In this document: piece by piece, positions 8,637 to 19,439 of the stretch
Layout: every line of letters begins with the position of its first letter
How positions within the stretch are numbered: position 1 is the stretch's first letter
Source of the DNA: Gordonia terrae
GTDB lineage: Bacteria > Actinomycetota > Actinomycetes > Mycobacteriales > Mycobacteriaceae
Assembly (NCBI RefSeq): GCF_001698225.1
Contig: NZ_CP016594.1
Span: 1,054,001 to 1,118,000, forward strand
DNA: 64,000 nt
Reading direction: 5' to 3'
The notes under the pieces: model-generated
What the model saw: only the letters and a program-made list of their open reading frames with translations
The model's database searches: none
What the model was told of the DNA's origin: nothing
Program-made: the position numbers and the translations under genes

Positions 8637-9191
8637 ATGATCGATTCCGACGAGCACGAGACCGATACCGAAATCGACCCGCGTGAATTACGACATGTGA
8701 TGGGGCACTTCGCCACTGGCGTCGTGGCGATCACCGCAACAGACGGCGAGACCGGCAGCCCGGTCGGGCTTGCCGCCAATTCGTTCACCTCGGTGTCACT
8801 CGCCCCTCCGCTTGTCGCCTTCTGTGTGGCGAAGACCAGCTCGTCATGGCCCCGGGTCAAGGCGTCGCGACGCTTCGTCGTCAACATTCTGTCGGACGCG
8901 CAAGAAGGTGTGTGCCGCAGTCTCGCGATGAAGGGTGGCGACAAGTTCGCAGGCCTCTCATGGCTACCCAGTCCAGCCGGCGCTCCGGTCCTCGAGGGGG
9001 GTCTGGCGTGGATGGAAGTCGAGCTCGATGCAGAGCACGACGCCGGTGACCACGTCATCGTGGTCTCGCGCGTGCATCACATCCACGCGGGCGAGCTCGA
9101 ACCACTCATCTTCTATCGAGGCAAGTACGGGAGAATTGAACCTTTTCCGGTCGAGGTCGACAGTTCGATCGTTTCGGAGGTCAAACGATGA
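8637..9191 (+). CDS. Flavin reductase (HsaB/DIM6-NTAB type)
   Basis: A 184-residue flavin reductase-like protein of the split-barrel FMN-binding family, the small component of two-component monooxygenases. It has the family core HVMGHFATGVVAITA near the N-terminus, [27 protein letters not shown], and the final GKYGRIEP. It is a paralogue of the reductase at 17034 and of HsaB at 56134. No HsaA-like oxygenase lies beside it, so its partner must be elsewhere, perhaps the BVMO- or LLM-type enzymes nearby. It overlaps the next gene by 4 bp (ATGA), which implies translational coupling to the small Cys/His protein. Confidence 0.88.
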   Translation: MIDSDEHETDTEIDPRELRHVMGHFATGVVAITATDGETGSPVGLAANSFTSVSLAPPLVAFCVAKTSSSWPRVKASRRFVVNILSDAQEGVCRSLAMKGGDKFAGLSWLPSPAGAPVLEGGLAWMEVELDAEHDAGDHVIVVSRVHHIHAGELEPLIFYRGKYGRIEPFPVEVDSSIVSEVKR

Positions 9192-9454
9192 CCATGCAGC
9201 CGCACAACTGTCGGGCCTGTGGCCTGGCAGTCACCGTCGAGAAGTTCAGCACGGCCCACACGTCGATCCAGTGGTTGTCGGACTCGGCAGGTTGCCCGTT
9301 CAACGCCGCGCGCGGGCAGACTCTTGCGGGCGACAGCTGCCCGGAGCTGCAGGACAGCATCGACGACGCCGTCCGGGAACACGTGCTGACCGAGACACGG
9401 ATCGAGTTGCCGACCGGTTCGGCCATCCCGCGGATGTCACACACGTCAATGTGA
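9188..9454 (+). CDS. Small Cys/His protein, unknown function (paralogue of 52026-52463)
   Basis: An 88-residue soluble protein with no family I can name. It has a CxxC pair (Cys8, Cys11), His24 in AHTSIQW, Trp29, and two later cysteines (Cys36, Cys51). All these positions are conserved in the protein encoded at 52026-52463 next to kshA, including the spacing CxxC-x12-H-x4-W and the final SIDD/SIDH segment. The pattern suggests a metal or Fe-S site. It starts inside the stop codon of the flavin reductase gene and precedes the HsaD-like hydrolase. A small electron carrier or a maturation factor for the nearby redox enzymes is possible, but this is inference. Confidence 0.72.
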   Translation: MTMQPHNCRACGLAVTVEKFSTAHTSIQWLSDSAGCPFNAARGQTLAGDSCPELQDSIDDAVREHVLTETRIELPTGSAIPRMSHTSM

Positions 9455-9534
9455 GAGCCGCGCAAGGCATTCAGTAGGTCCGCTCAATGGGAGCTGCGGT
9501 GGGGACGTACTGTCAGCGATGCGAAGCTCACCAC

Positions 9535-10401
9535 ATGAGCAGAGTTGACCAGGTCACACCGGAAACGCCCAAAGAGCTTCGCACGCCGTCGGGAGTGATT
9601 CGCTACTACGAACGCGGCGAGGGGCCGCCACTCGTGCTGTTGCACGGTTCTGGTCCGGGCGTGACAGGGTGGCGGAACTTCGCGGGGAATCTGGACGTGT
9701 TCGCCGCTCACCACCGGACGTTCATCGTGGAGTTCCCCGGATTCGGGGTGAGCGACGACTTCGGCGGGCATCCGATGTTCACGGCACAGCAAGCCGTGGT
9801 CGACTTCCTCGACGGTCTGCAGCTCGACAAGGTCGCCGTCGTGGGTAACTCCATGGGAGGGGTGATCGGGGCATCGCTGGCCATCGAGCATCCCGAGCGG
9901 GTGAGCAAGCTCGTCACGATCGGCGGCATCGGTACGAATCTGTTCAGCCCCGGCCCCGGCGAGGGGATAAAGCTCCTCATGGAGTTCACCGACGAACCCA
10001 CCCGGGAGAGATTGATCCGCTGGCTTCATTCGATGGTCTATGACCCGGACCTCGTCACCGAACAACTCGTCGAGCAGAGGTGGGCGCAAGCGACCGACCC
10101 GGCAACTCTGGAGAGCGCTCGGAAGATGTATGGCTCAGCAGCTTTCGGTCAGATGCTCAAGGCTGCGGCGGCATCGACCGAGCCCGCCCTGTGGGCGAAG
10201 TTCAATCAGATCCGGATCCCGGTCCTGGTGACCTGGGGGCGCGATGATCGGGTGAGTCCCCTGGATATGGCATTGGTCCCCATGCGGACGCTGCCCCGCG
10301 GTGAACTGCACGTCTTCCCCAACTGTGGCCACTGGGTGATGATCGAGCAGAAAGAGGCCTTCGAGTCCGCAGTCCTTGCCTTCCTCGCCCGGAAAGACTA
10401 G
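9535..10401 (+). CDS. HsaD-like alpha/beta hydrolase (C-C bond hydrolase family)
   Basis: A 288-residue alpha/beta hydrolase of the meta-cleavage-product hydrolase group. It shows LLHGSGPGVTGW for the oxyanion region, the nucleophile elbow GNSMGG with Ser106, Asp237/238 in WGRDDRVSP and His266 in NCGHW. The stretch NLFSPGPGEG and the following MVYDPDLVTEQLV resemble the corresponding part of mycobacterial HsaD, as far as I recall it. Such enzymes cleave the ring-opened product of an extradiol dioxygenase. ATG 9535 gives the family length; the frame is open to 9487. It could act for the core hsa pathway, which has no hsaD at its usual place, or on a different substrate. Confidence 0.82.
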   Translation: MSRVDQVTPETPKELRTPSGVIRYYERGEGPPLVLLHGSGPGVTGWRNFAGNLDVFAAHHRTFIVEFPGFGVSDDFGGHPMFTAQQAVVDFLDGLQLDKVAVVGNSMGGVIGASLAIEHPERVSKLVTIGGIGTNLFSPGPGEGIKLLMEFTDEPTRERLIRWLHSMVYDPDLVTEQLVEQRWAQATDPATLESARKMYGSAAFGQMLKAAAASTEPALWAKFNQIRIPVLVTWGRDDRVSPLDMALVPMRTLPRGELHVFPNCGHWVMIEQKEAFESAVLAFLARKD

Positions 10402-10424
10402 AACACAACAATTTTCAATTCCTG

Positions 10425-10447
10425 GGCGGCCGCAGCACTCGGCCGCC
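10425..10447. terminator. GC-rich hairpin upstream of the kstD-like gene
   Basis: GGCGGCCG (10425-10432) and CGGCCGCC (10440-10447) form a perfect 8-bp stem with a 7-nt loop, between the hydrolase stop and the kstD-like start. With no T-run it may act as a weak terminator or as an mRNA stability element. Confidence 0.35.
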
Positions 10448-10497
10448 GTGGTGAGTGCCCGTGGTGGGTGCACAAGTGAGATGAATGAGGATCAGCG

Positions 10498-12048
10498 GTG
10501 GACTGGAACGAAGAAGTTGATGTGGTCGTCGCCGGCTCGGGTGGCGTCTTGGCGGGCGCCTATACCGCAGCGCGCGAAGGACTCGAGGTCGCAGTGTTCG
10601 AGGCGAGCGACAAGTTCGGCGGCACGACGGCCTATTCGGGCGGTGGGATGTGGTTCCCGTGCAATCCGGTCCTGAAGCGTGCAGGTGTCGAGGACTCGGT
10701 GGAAGACGCGCTCGCCTACTACCGGGCGGTCGTCGGTGACCGGACCCCTGCGGACCTGCAGGAGGCATTTGTCAGGGGTGGCGCTCCGCTCGTCGAGTAC
10801 CTCGAGAAGGACGAACTCATCCAGTTCGAACTGCTCCCGTGGCCTGACTATTACGGCAAGGCGCCCAAGGCGAAGCTGGACGGCATGCGTCACATGACAG
10901 CGGCACCCTTGACTGCTGCCGAGGCGTCAGCAGTCCGTCCGTCGTTGCGACCGCCTCTGGACACCGATCGTCTCGGCGCACCTCTACCCGACACGCTGAT
11001 CGGCGGGCAGGCGCTCATCGCCCGCCTGCTCATGGCGATCTCGGCCCACCCGAACGCGAGTCTGCACCCGAACTCGACTCTGACCCGCCTCATAGTGGAG
11101 GACGGGACGGTCACGGGTGCGGTCATCGAACGCGAGGGACAGTCCATCTCGGTTCGTGCCCGCCGCGGAGTGGTTCTCGGAACCGGCGGCTTCGAGGCGG
11201 ACGACAATGCGAGAGCGGAGTTCGGAGTGCCCGGATCGGCCCGGGACACCATGGGCGTGCCGACGAACACCGGGCTCGGTCACCGCGCCGCGATGGCGGC
11301 TGGAGCAGACGTCGATCTCATGGACCAGGCGTGGTGGTCACCGGGGATCACGCATCCCGACGGCCGGTCGACATTCTCACTGTTGCTCACCGGCGGGATC
11401 TTCGTCGATCGGAATGGTGAGCGCTTCGTCAACGAGTCCGGACCGTACGACCGCATCGGTCGAAAGGTGTTGGAAGCCAGGAAGGTCGGGAACCTCGGTC
11501 TGCCGTTCTGGCTGATCTATGACAATCGCGCGGGCGACATCCCCCCGATGATGTCGACGAGTGTGACCATGACCGACTCGAGTGCATTCCAGACTGCGGG
11601 TCTTCGACACACCGCGGACACCCTGGAAGAATTGGCTGTCGCGATCGGAGTTCCTGCCGACAAGTTGGTCGCTTCGGTGTCTCGATACAACGAGTTCGTC
11701 ACGGGCGGATCGGATCCCGATCATGGACGTGGCGACGAGGCGTTCGACCGGGCGGTGTTCGGCGGCGAGTCGCCGTTGGTCCCCATCTCGGACGGGCCAT
11801 TCCACGCTGCCGCGCTGGGTCTGTCCGACCTGGGAACCAAGGGCGGGATACGTACGGACGTCGCCGGCCGGGCCCTGGATCGGAAGGGTGAGCCGATTGC
11901 CGGGCTCTACGCGAGTGGCAACACGATGGCCGCACCGAGTGGCGAGACCTATCCCGCGGGTGGCAATCCGATCGCCACCTCGATGCTGTTCAGCCACCTG
12001 GCAGTGCTGGACATGGCCCGCGGCACCCGACGTTCGGACGAGTCGTGA
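10498..12048 (+). CDS. kstD: 3-ketosteroid delta-1-dehydrogenase-like FAD enzyme
   Basis: A 516-residue FAD enzyme of the 3-ketosteroid delta-1-dehydrogenase/FAD-binding-2 family, which introduces a C1=C2 double bond into ring A. The FAD dinucleotide motif GSGG is at residues 13-17, followed by FGGTTAYSGGGMW. The three active-site tyrosines of KstD all have counterparts: Tyr119 in DYY, Tyr317 in NESGPY and Tyr485 in TYPAGG. The TYPAGG loop is one residue shorter than in typical KstD, so substrate preference may differ. Translation starts at GTG 10498 after GAGG. It overlaps a possible GTG of the aldehyde dehydrogenase gene, which implies one operon. Confidence 0.82.
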   Translation: MDWNEEVDVVVAGSGGVLAGAYTAAREGLEVAVFEASDKFGGTTAYSGGGMWFPCNPVLKRAGVEDSVEDALAYYRAVVGDRTPADLQEAFVRGGAPLVEYLEKDELIQFELLPWPDYYGKAPKAKLDGMRHMTAAPLTAAEASAVRPSLRPPLDTDRLGAPLPDTLIGGQALIARLLMAISAHPNASLHPNSTLTRLIVEDGTVTGAVIEREGQSISVRARRGVVLGTGGFEADDNARAEFGVPGSARDTMGVPTNTGLGHRAAMAAGADVDLMDQAWWSPGITHPDGRSTFSLLLTGGIFVDRNGERFVNESGPYDRIGRKVLEARKVGNLGLPFWLIYDNRAGDIPPMMSTSVTMTDSSAFQTAGLRHTADTLEELAVAIGVPADKLVASVSRYNEFVTGGSDPDHGRGDEAFDRAVFGGESPLVPISDGPFHAAALGLSDLGTKGGIRTDVAGRALDRKGEPIAGLYASGNTMAAPSGETYPAGGNPIATSMLFSHLAVLDMARGTRRSDES

Positions 12049-12059
12049 AGAGGAGCGAC

Positions 12060-13493
12060 GTGGTCATCACCAACACACACAAGTTCCACATTGCCGGTGA
12101 ATGGGTTGATCCGCTGTCGTCGGTGACCCTCGACGTCGTCAACCCGGCGACCGAGTCGCCCATCGCCACGATCGCCATGGGCGGTCACGACGACGTCGAT
12201 CGCGCGGTGTCGGCAGCCCGTACGGCTTTCGACGGGTTCGCGTCGACGACTGTCGCGGCCCGCATCGAACTACTCGAACGCGTCATCGAGGCCTACCGCT
12301 CCCGCGCGGATGAACTGGCCTCGGTGACGAGCTCTGAGATGGGCGCGCCACTGTCGGTTGCTCGCGCCGGTCACGTTCCGTCCGGGCTGGGTCATCTCAT
12401 GGCCACGCTCGATGCTCTGCGCGAGTTCGAGTTCGAAGAGACCATCGGGTCCACGACGGTCGTGCACGAACCGATCGGTGTGTGCGGCTTCATCACCCCA
12501 TGGAACTGGCCGTTGAACCAGATCGCCGCCAAGGTCGCGCCGGCACTGGCCGCCGGATGCACGATGGTCCTCAAACCATCGGAGATCGCTCCGCTCAACG
12601 CCATCATCTTCGCCGAGATCCTCGACGAGGCGGGCGTGCCCGCCGGGGTCTTCAATCTCGTCCATGGCGACGGCCCGACCGTCGGTGCCGCTCTGTCCGC
12701 TCATCCAGAGGTGGACATGGTGTCTTTCACCGGGTCCACGCGGGCGGGGATCGAGGTGGCGAAAAACGCCGCACCGACCGTCAAGCGCGTGACTCAGGAG
12801 CTCGGTGGTAAGTCAGCCAACATCATCGTCGACGACGATGCGTTCGCCGAAGCCATCGAACGTGACGTGATCCGAATGGTCATCAACTCCGGGCAGTCGT
12901 GCAATGCGGGGTCGCGGATCCTTATTCCGGCGTCACGGATGGACGAAGCTGCCGACATCGCCCGAAAGACCGCCGCGCAGATGGTCGTCGGTCCGCCCGA
13001 CGATCCGACAACCACCGTCGGCCCGGTTGTGTCGGCAGACCAGTTCCGCAAGATCCAAGATCTGATACGCACGGGAATCGACGAGGGCGCCACGGTGGTG
13101 GTGGGCGGTGCCGGACGTCCGGACGGCCTCGACTCCGGCTACTTCGTACAACCGACCATCTTCGCCGGCGTCAGCAATGACATGACGATCGCCCGCGAGG
13201 AGATCTTCGGCCCGGTGATGACATTCATCGCGTACACCGATGAGGACGACGCCGTCGCCATCGCCAACGACACGGTGTACGGCTTGTCCGGCTACGTGTC
13301 CTCGGCAGACCCGGACACCGCGCGCCGGATCGCCCGTCGGCTGCGCACCGGCACCGTTCATCTCAACGGTGCGACCCTGGCGAGGGACGCACCGTTCGGC
13401 GGCTACAAACAATCCGGCAACGGCCGCGAGTTCGGCAGGTTCGGCCTCGCGGAGTTCCTGGAAGTCAAGGCCATCTTCGGCGCCAACTGCTGA
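12060..13493 (+). CDS. NAD(P)-dependent aldehyde dehydrogenase
   Basis: A 477-residue aldehyde dehydrogenase superfamily protein. The glycine-rich FTGSTRAG motif, the general base Glu247 in VTQELGG and the catalytic Cys281 in NSGQSCNAG are all present, as is the N-terminal FITPWNWPL segment. GTG 12060 was chosen because GAGGAG precedes it by a few bases; a GTG at 12045 would overlap the kstD-like stop codon. In this operon it probably oxidises an aldehyde produced from the side chain or opened ring before CoA activation and thiolysis by the downstream thiolase. The exact substrate cannot be read from the sequence. Confidence 0.9.
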   Translation: MVITNTHKFHIAGEWVDPLSSVTLDVVNPATESPIATIAMGGHDDVDRAVSAARTAFDGFASTTVAARIELLERVIEAYRSRADELASVTSSEMGAPLSVARAGHVPSGLGHLMATLDALREFEFEETIGSTTVVHEPIGVCGFITPWNWPLNQIAAKVAPALAAGCTMVLKPSEIAPLNAIIFAEILDEAGVPAGVFNLVHGDGPTVGAALSAHPEVDMVSFTGSTRAGIEVAKNAAPTVKRVTQELGGKSANIIVDDDAFAEAIERDVIRMVINSGQSCNAGSRILIPASRMDEAADIARKTAAQMVVGPPDDPTTTVGPVVSADQFRKIQDLIRTGIDEGATVVVGGAGRPDGLDSGYFVQPTIFAGVSNDMTIAREEIFGPVMTFIAYTDEDDAVAIANDTVYGLSGYVSSADPDTARRIARRLRTGTVHLNGATLARDAPFGGYKQSGNGREFGRFGLAEFLEVKAIFGANC

Positions 13494-13568
13494 GCCGAGA
13501 CACCAGTACTCGGGTGGCGGCCCCACGATCTGCAGACCGTGGGGTACAGGAAAGTGAGTGTGAGAGTC

Positions 13569-14786
13569 ATGCCTGAGGCCATCATCGCGGCCGCCGCGCG
13601 GTCACCGATCGGACGTGCGGCGAAGGGATCCTTGGTCGACATGCGTGCCGACGATCTGGTGGCGCAGATCATCTCGGGCGCTCTCGAGCAGATTCCGCAG
13701 CTCGATCCGACGACCATCGACGACCTGGTCCTCGGCTGCGCGCAACCGGCAGGCGAACAAGGCTACAACCTCGGTCGAATGGCAGCGCTGAGGCTCGATC
13801 TCGACACAGTCCCAGGGACCACGGTGCATCGCTACTGCGCATCGTCGTTGCAAGCCATCCGTATTGCCTCGCATGCCATCAGAGCCGGTGAAGGCCACGC
13901 GTTCGTGGCAGCGGGTGTGGAGACGGTCTCGCGGTATCCGCTCGGCAAAGCAGACGGCATGCCGGAGACCCGCAATCAGCGCTACGCGAGATCCGAGGAG
14001 CGAACCGACGCCGGCGTCGACGAGATCGACATGTGGGCTGATCCCCGTGACACCGGTCGCGTGCCCGACGCTTACATGTCGATGGGGGAGACCGCGGAGA
14101 ACGTGGCGCGGTTGTACGGCGTATCGCGTGAGGACCAAGATCGGTTTGCGGTTCGCAGTCAGAACCTGGCAGAAGCGGCGATCGCCCGCGGTTTCTACGA
14201 GCGGGACATCACACCTGTCACCCGACCGGATGGCACTGTCGTTCGCGCCGATGACAGTCCCCGATCAGGCGTCACCGTTGACGGGATATCGGAGATGACA
14301 CCCGTCTTCCGTCCCGACGGAACGGTGACGGCCGCCAACTGTTGTCCGCTGAACGATGGTGCGGCAGCTCTGGTCGTCATGAGTGACGTCCGCGCACGAG
14401 AACTGGGCGTCGAACCGCTCGCACGCGTGGTATCGACCGGGGTCTCGGCACTCAGTCCGGAGATCATGGGTCTGGGGCCCATCGAAGCAAGTCGTGCGGC
14501 CGTCGCGCGTGCCGGCCTGACGTTGGCCGACATCGATCTCGTCGAGATCAACGAAGCTTTCGCCGCGCAGGTACTTCCCTGTGTAGACGAATTGGGCATC
14601 GACTTCGATCGGGTCAACGTCAACGGTGGTGCCATCGCTCTCGGGCATCCGTTCGGTTCCACCGGGGCCAGGATGGCGACGACTCTGCTCCACGGCCTGC
14701 AGGAGCGCCAGGCACGTTACGGGCTGGAGACCATGTGCGCCGCCGGAGGGCAGGGTATGGCGATGGTGATCGAACGACTTTCATGA
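13569..14786 (+). CDS. Acetyl-CoA acetyltransferase (thiolase)
   Basis: A 405-residue degradative-type thiolase. The nucleophile Cys90 is in VHRYCASSLQ, His360 in GHPFGSTGA and the second catalytic Cys390 in CAAGGQG, so the full catalytic set is intact. It would cleave a 3-ketoacyl-CoA with free CoA to release acetyl-CoA or propionyl-CoA in beta-oxidation. ATG 13569 gives the expected N-terminus; in-frame GTG codons at 13554 and 13560 are alternatives. It follows the aldehyde dehydrogenase and precedes an SDR, consistent with a complete degradation operon. Confidence 0.92.
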   Translation: MPEAIIAAAARSPIGRAAKGSLVDMRADDLVAQIISGALEQIPQLDPTTIDDLVLGCAQPAGEQGYNLGRMAALRLDLDTVPGTTVHRYCASSLQAIRIASHAIRAGEGHAFVAAGVETVSRYPLGKADGMPETRNQRYARSEERTDAGVDEIDMWADPRDTGRVPDAYMSMGETAENVARLYGVSREDQDRFAVRSQNLAEAAIARGFYERDITPVTRPDGTVVRADDSPRSGVTVDGISEMTPVFRPDGTVTAANCCPLNDGAAALVVMSDVRARELGVEPLARVVSTGVSALSPEIMGLGPIEASRAAVARAGLTLADIDLVEINEAFAAQVLPCVDELGIDFDRVNVNGGAIALGHPFGSTGARMATTLLHGLQERQARYGLETMCAAGGQGMAMVIERLS

Positions 14787-14936
14787 GTCAGGTAGGCGCG
14801 GAGTTCACCAGTCCGCCGAGTGGGAAACGGCCGTCGGCCGCGGCGAAGAGGCGTGATGATGAGGTGCGGACGGGCCGCGGAGGGTGGCCGTGTGAACCTC
14901 GTTCGCCGGAACGAGTCTCTGAGTGAGGAGCGAAGA

Positions 14937-15722
14937 ATGAAGCGATTCGAGGGCCGTCGAGTCCTGGTGACCGGCGGTGGATCCGGGATCGGCCGGGCGA
15001 CAGTGATCAGGTTGCTCGCCGAGGGCGCCACCGTGGTGGCTGCGGACGTGGTCGCTGAAGGGTTGTCCGACCTCGAGAAAGCGGGCGGGGCGGACCGATT
15101 GCATACCCACGTCATCGACATCGGCGACGAGGATTCGGTGCGTTCGGGGGTTGCCGCGTCCGTCGACCGTTTGGGCGGACTGGATGTACTTGTCAATGCG
15201 GCAGGCGTACTGCGAAGTGCCCACACCGAATCGGTCTCACTCGACGACTGGGACCGGATCATCCGGATCAACCTGACAGGCACGTTCCTGATGATCCGCG
15301 AGTCCCTGCCCGCCCTCATCGAGTCGGGGCACGGTGTCATCGTGAACTTCAGTTCCACCTCGGCCTCTTTTGCGCACCCGTACATGGCCGCCTACGCGGC
15401 GAGCAAGGGCGGTATCTGGTCGTTGACGCACACCATCGCACTCGAGTTCGCGAGCAAGGGAATTCGCGCGGTCACCGTGGCGCCCGGAAGCATATCGTCG
15501 GGCATCACCGCGTCTCCGGGGTTGCCGGAGGATGCCGACTTCGCACTGTTCACCAAATTGCAGCCCGCCCTCGCCGCGCCGTCCAGCGACTTCGACGGCG
15601 TGCAGATCCCGGGTATGGCCGGCCCGGACAAGGTCGCGAGCGTGGTGGCCATGCTCGCCTCCGATGACGGTGCGTTCATCACGGGCACAGAGGTCCGCGT
15701 GGACGGCGGATCACACATGTGA
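14937..15722 (+). CDS. SDR family oxidoreductase
   Basis: A 261-residue classical short-chain dehydrogenase with TGGGSGIGRA (residues 12-21), an NAAG motif, Ser in NFSSTSA, and the YAASK active site near residue 155. The C-terminal GTEVRVDGGSHM is typical of 3-oxoacyl reductase or hydroxysteroid dehydrogenase-like members. ATG 14937 follows GAGGAG; the frame is open upstream to 14820, but that start would add a basic, non-family N-terminus. It is the last gene of the plus-strand operon and is followed by a strong terminator. Confidence 0.88.
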   Translation: MKRFEGRRVLVTGGGSGIGRATVIRLLAEGATVVAADVVAEGLSDLEKAGGADRLHTHVIDIGDEDSVRSGVAASVDRLGGLDVLVNAAGVLRSAHTESVSLDDWDRIIRINLTGTFLMIRESLPALIESGHGVIVNFSSTSASFAHPYMAAYAASKGGIWSLTHTIALEFASKGIRAVTVAPGSISSGITASPGLPEDADFALFTKLQPALAAPSSDFDGVQIPGMAGPDKVASVVAMLASDDGAFITGTEVRVDGGSHM

Positions 15723-15734
15723 GTGTTCGTCACC

Positions 15735-15766
15735 AGGGCCCCGGCGAGTTCGCTCGCCGGGGCCCT
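15735..15766. terminator. Strong bidirectional terminator with TTCG loop
   Basis: AGGGCCCCGGCGAG (15735-15748) pairs perfectly with CTCGCCGGGGCCCT (15753-15766) across a TTCG tetraloop. It lies between the convergent SDR and ribBA genes, so it probably ends transcription from both sides. Confidence 0.85.
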
Positions 15767-15798
15767 TCGCGTGGGTGGGTGTGCTGTCGCCGACTGAC

Positions 15799-18030
<2,232 letters not shown>

Positions 18031-18634
18031 TGTCTTCTTCCCTTCTACAGTGCTTCGGTTGTGTTCCTGCCGCATGCGGCGCCGGCGGATCAGGTCGGCC
18101 GGCGGGTGTTCGCATCGCCGCGACAGACGTTCGCCCAGGTCCGGATCTTGAAGTCACGCCTGGGACGAAACGGCGAAATATGGTGACTGGCACTGACATT
18201 CAGCTCAGAGATTCGATCTTCGGTCGGTAGCCGGCATGCGACCCCGTCGCGCTTGGTCAGACGGGAGTCGCCTCAGGTATTCTACGAGAGCCCGAATGTC
18301 GGATTCTTGAAGAATTTGTTGCGCGCAGGTTACGTCGGATAGCTATCGACCCGGTCCGGCGGACACCTCCTTTGGCCGGATCGCGGACCCATGTCAAGTG
18401 CAAAATGAATCGACTGCAACAGATTCGGGGCGTGCAGACGGGGTTGTTCTCTCGTGTCCTGACAGCGCGGTGTCGTTCCGAAGTCACACACTTCGTCGAC
18501 GACGGGTCCCGTGAAATGCCGACTTCATTGAGTTGTCAGCCCGGCGGCGTTGCCGGCGCGGGTGGCCGTCTGGGACCCCGCGAGGACGGATCGGCCGCCA
18601 TGCCCTGCGTGGGGAGCTGTATCTCGCTCGATGT
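18031..18634. other. Intergenic region, 604 bp, no gene seen
   Basis: The stretch lies between the FMN reductase start and the 3' end of the TetR gene. It is more AT-rich than its surroundings and contains only short arginine-rich reading frames without family features. It must carry the promoter of the flavin operon. No convincing palindrome was found. Confidence 0.6.
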
Positions 18635-19216
18635 CTACACCGCCTTGTCGATCCCCACGATGGCGGCGACCGTCGAACGAAAGTGGTCGCGGTCCGGAAC
18701 CCGTCCGGTGCCGAGGAAAGCGACGATGTACCCGTCGAAGAGTGCGATCACGGCTCTCGCGGTGTCCGACGAGACGGCCAGTTGATCCTGGACAACCTGA
18801 ATCCAGCTCTCCCAGTAGATCGCTGAGTGCACGCGCAAGTCCGGCCGGCGACTCGCCACCAGTTGGAGTTCATTTAGGACTCGATAGGAGTCGGCCCGCT
18901 CGGCCAACGCACTGAAGAGGCCGTCCACCACATCATCGATGCCTGCGGATGGTGTCGTTCCTGATCTCGGACGGTTCCCGAGGTCGACGATGAAGGCCTC
19001 GAACAGCGCTCGGAACGTGGCCGAGAGGAGCGACTCCAGTGTCGAGAAGTAGTACGTCGTGGCCGAGATGGGCAGACCCACCTCGGTCGACACGGAGCGG
19101 TGGGTGACTCCGGCGACGCCATCCCGGATCAGCACCCGCACCGTAGCCTCGATCAGTTGGCGTCGACGTTCTGGACCTCGCACGTCGATTCTCGGCACGA
19201 ACTCATCCTTGGGCAT
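18635..19216 (-). CDS. TetR family transcriptional regulator
   Basis: A 193-residue TetR regulator. The DNA-binding domain covers about residues 14-60, with RRRQLIEATVRVLIRDG followed by the helix-turn-helix VTHRSVSTEVGLPISATTYYF. The rest is the usual all-helical ligand-binding domain. ATG 19216 gives the normal length; the frame is open upstream to 19300. It lies 223 bp beyond the 3' end of the DszA-like monooxygenase gene and is a candidate regulator of that gene or of the flavin operon. Its ligand is unknown. Confidence 0.88.
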   Translation of the reverse strand: MPKDEFVPRIDVRGPERRRQLIEATVRVLIRDGVAGVTHRSVSTEVGLPISATTYYFSTLESLLSATFRALFEAFIVDLGNRPRSGTTPSAGIDDVVDGLFSALAERADSYRVLNELQLVASRRPDLRVHSAIYWESWIQVVQDQLAVSSDTARAVIALFDGYIVAFLGTGRVPDRDHFRSTVAAIVGIDKAV

Positions 19217-19439
19217 GGCTGTCGGGCCTCCTCCGGACCGGTATCGAGTAGAAGTCACGAGCGTGGCGAGCGCGCCCAGGCAGTATAGCGATCCCCACAA
19301 AGGCCAGGCTCCCCTCGATCAAGGCGACTGACCGCATCCCGGTCCCACCTGGCAGACGGCCAGGGGCGTGAGACGAACGTGTCCACGCCCCCGACCGTCG
19401 AGTTCAGGCGGCGGCGGTCGCCCGAACAGAGCCCGCCGA

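Noticed and set aside
10399..10412. TAGAACAC sequence upstream of the kstD-like gene, like half of a KstR box.
   Set aside because: The second half reads AAC instead of GTT, so the site lacks symmetry.
18257..18487. A 76-codon frame in the 604-bp gap before the TetR gene.
   Set aside because: No ribosome site, an arginine-rich composition and no similarity to any family I know.
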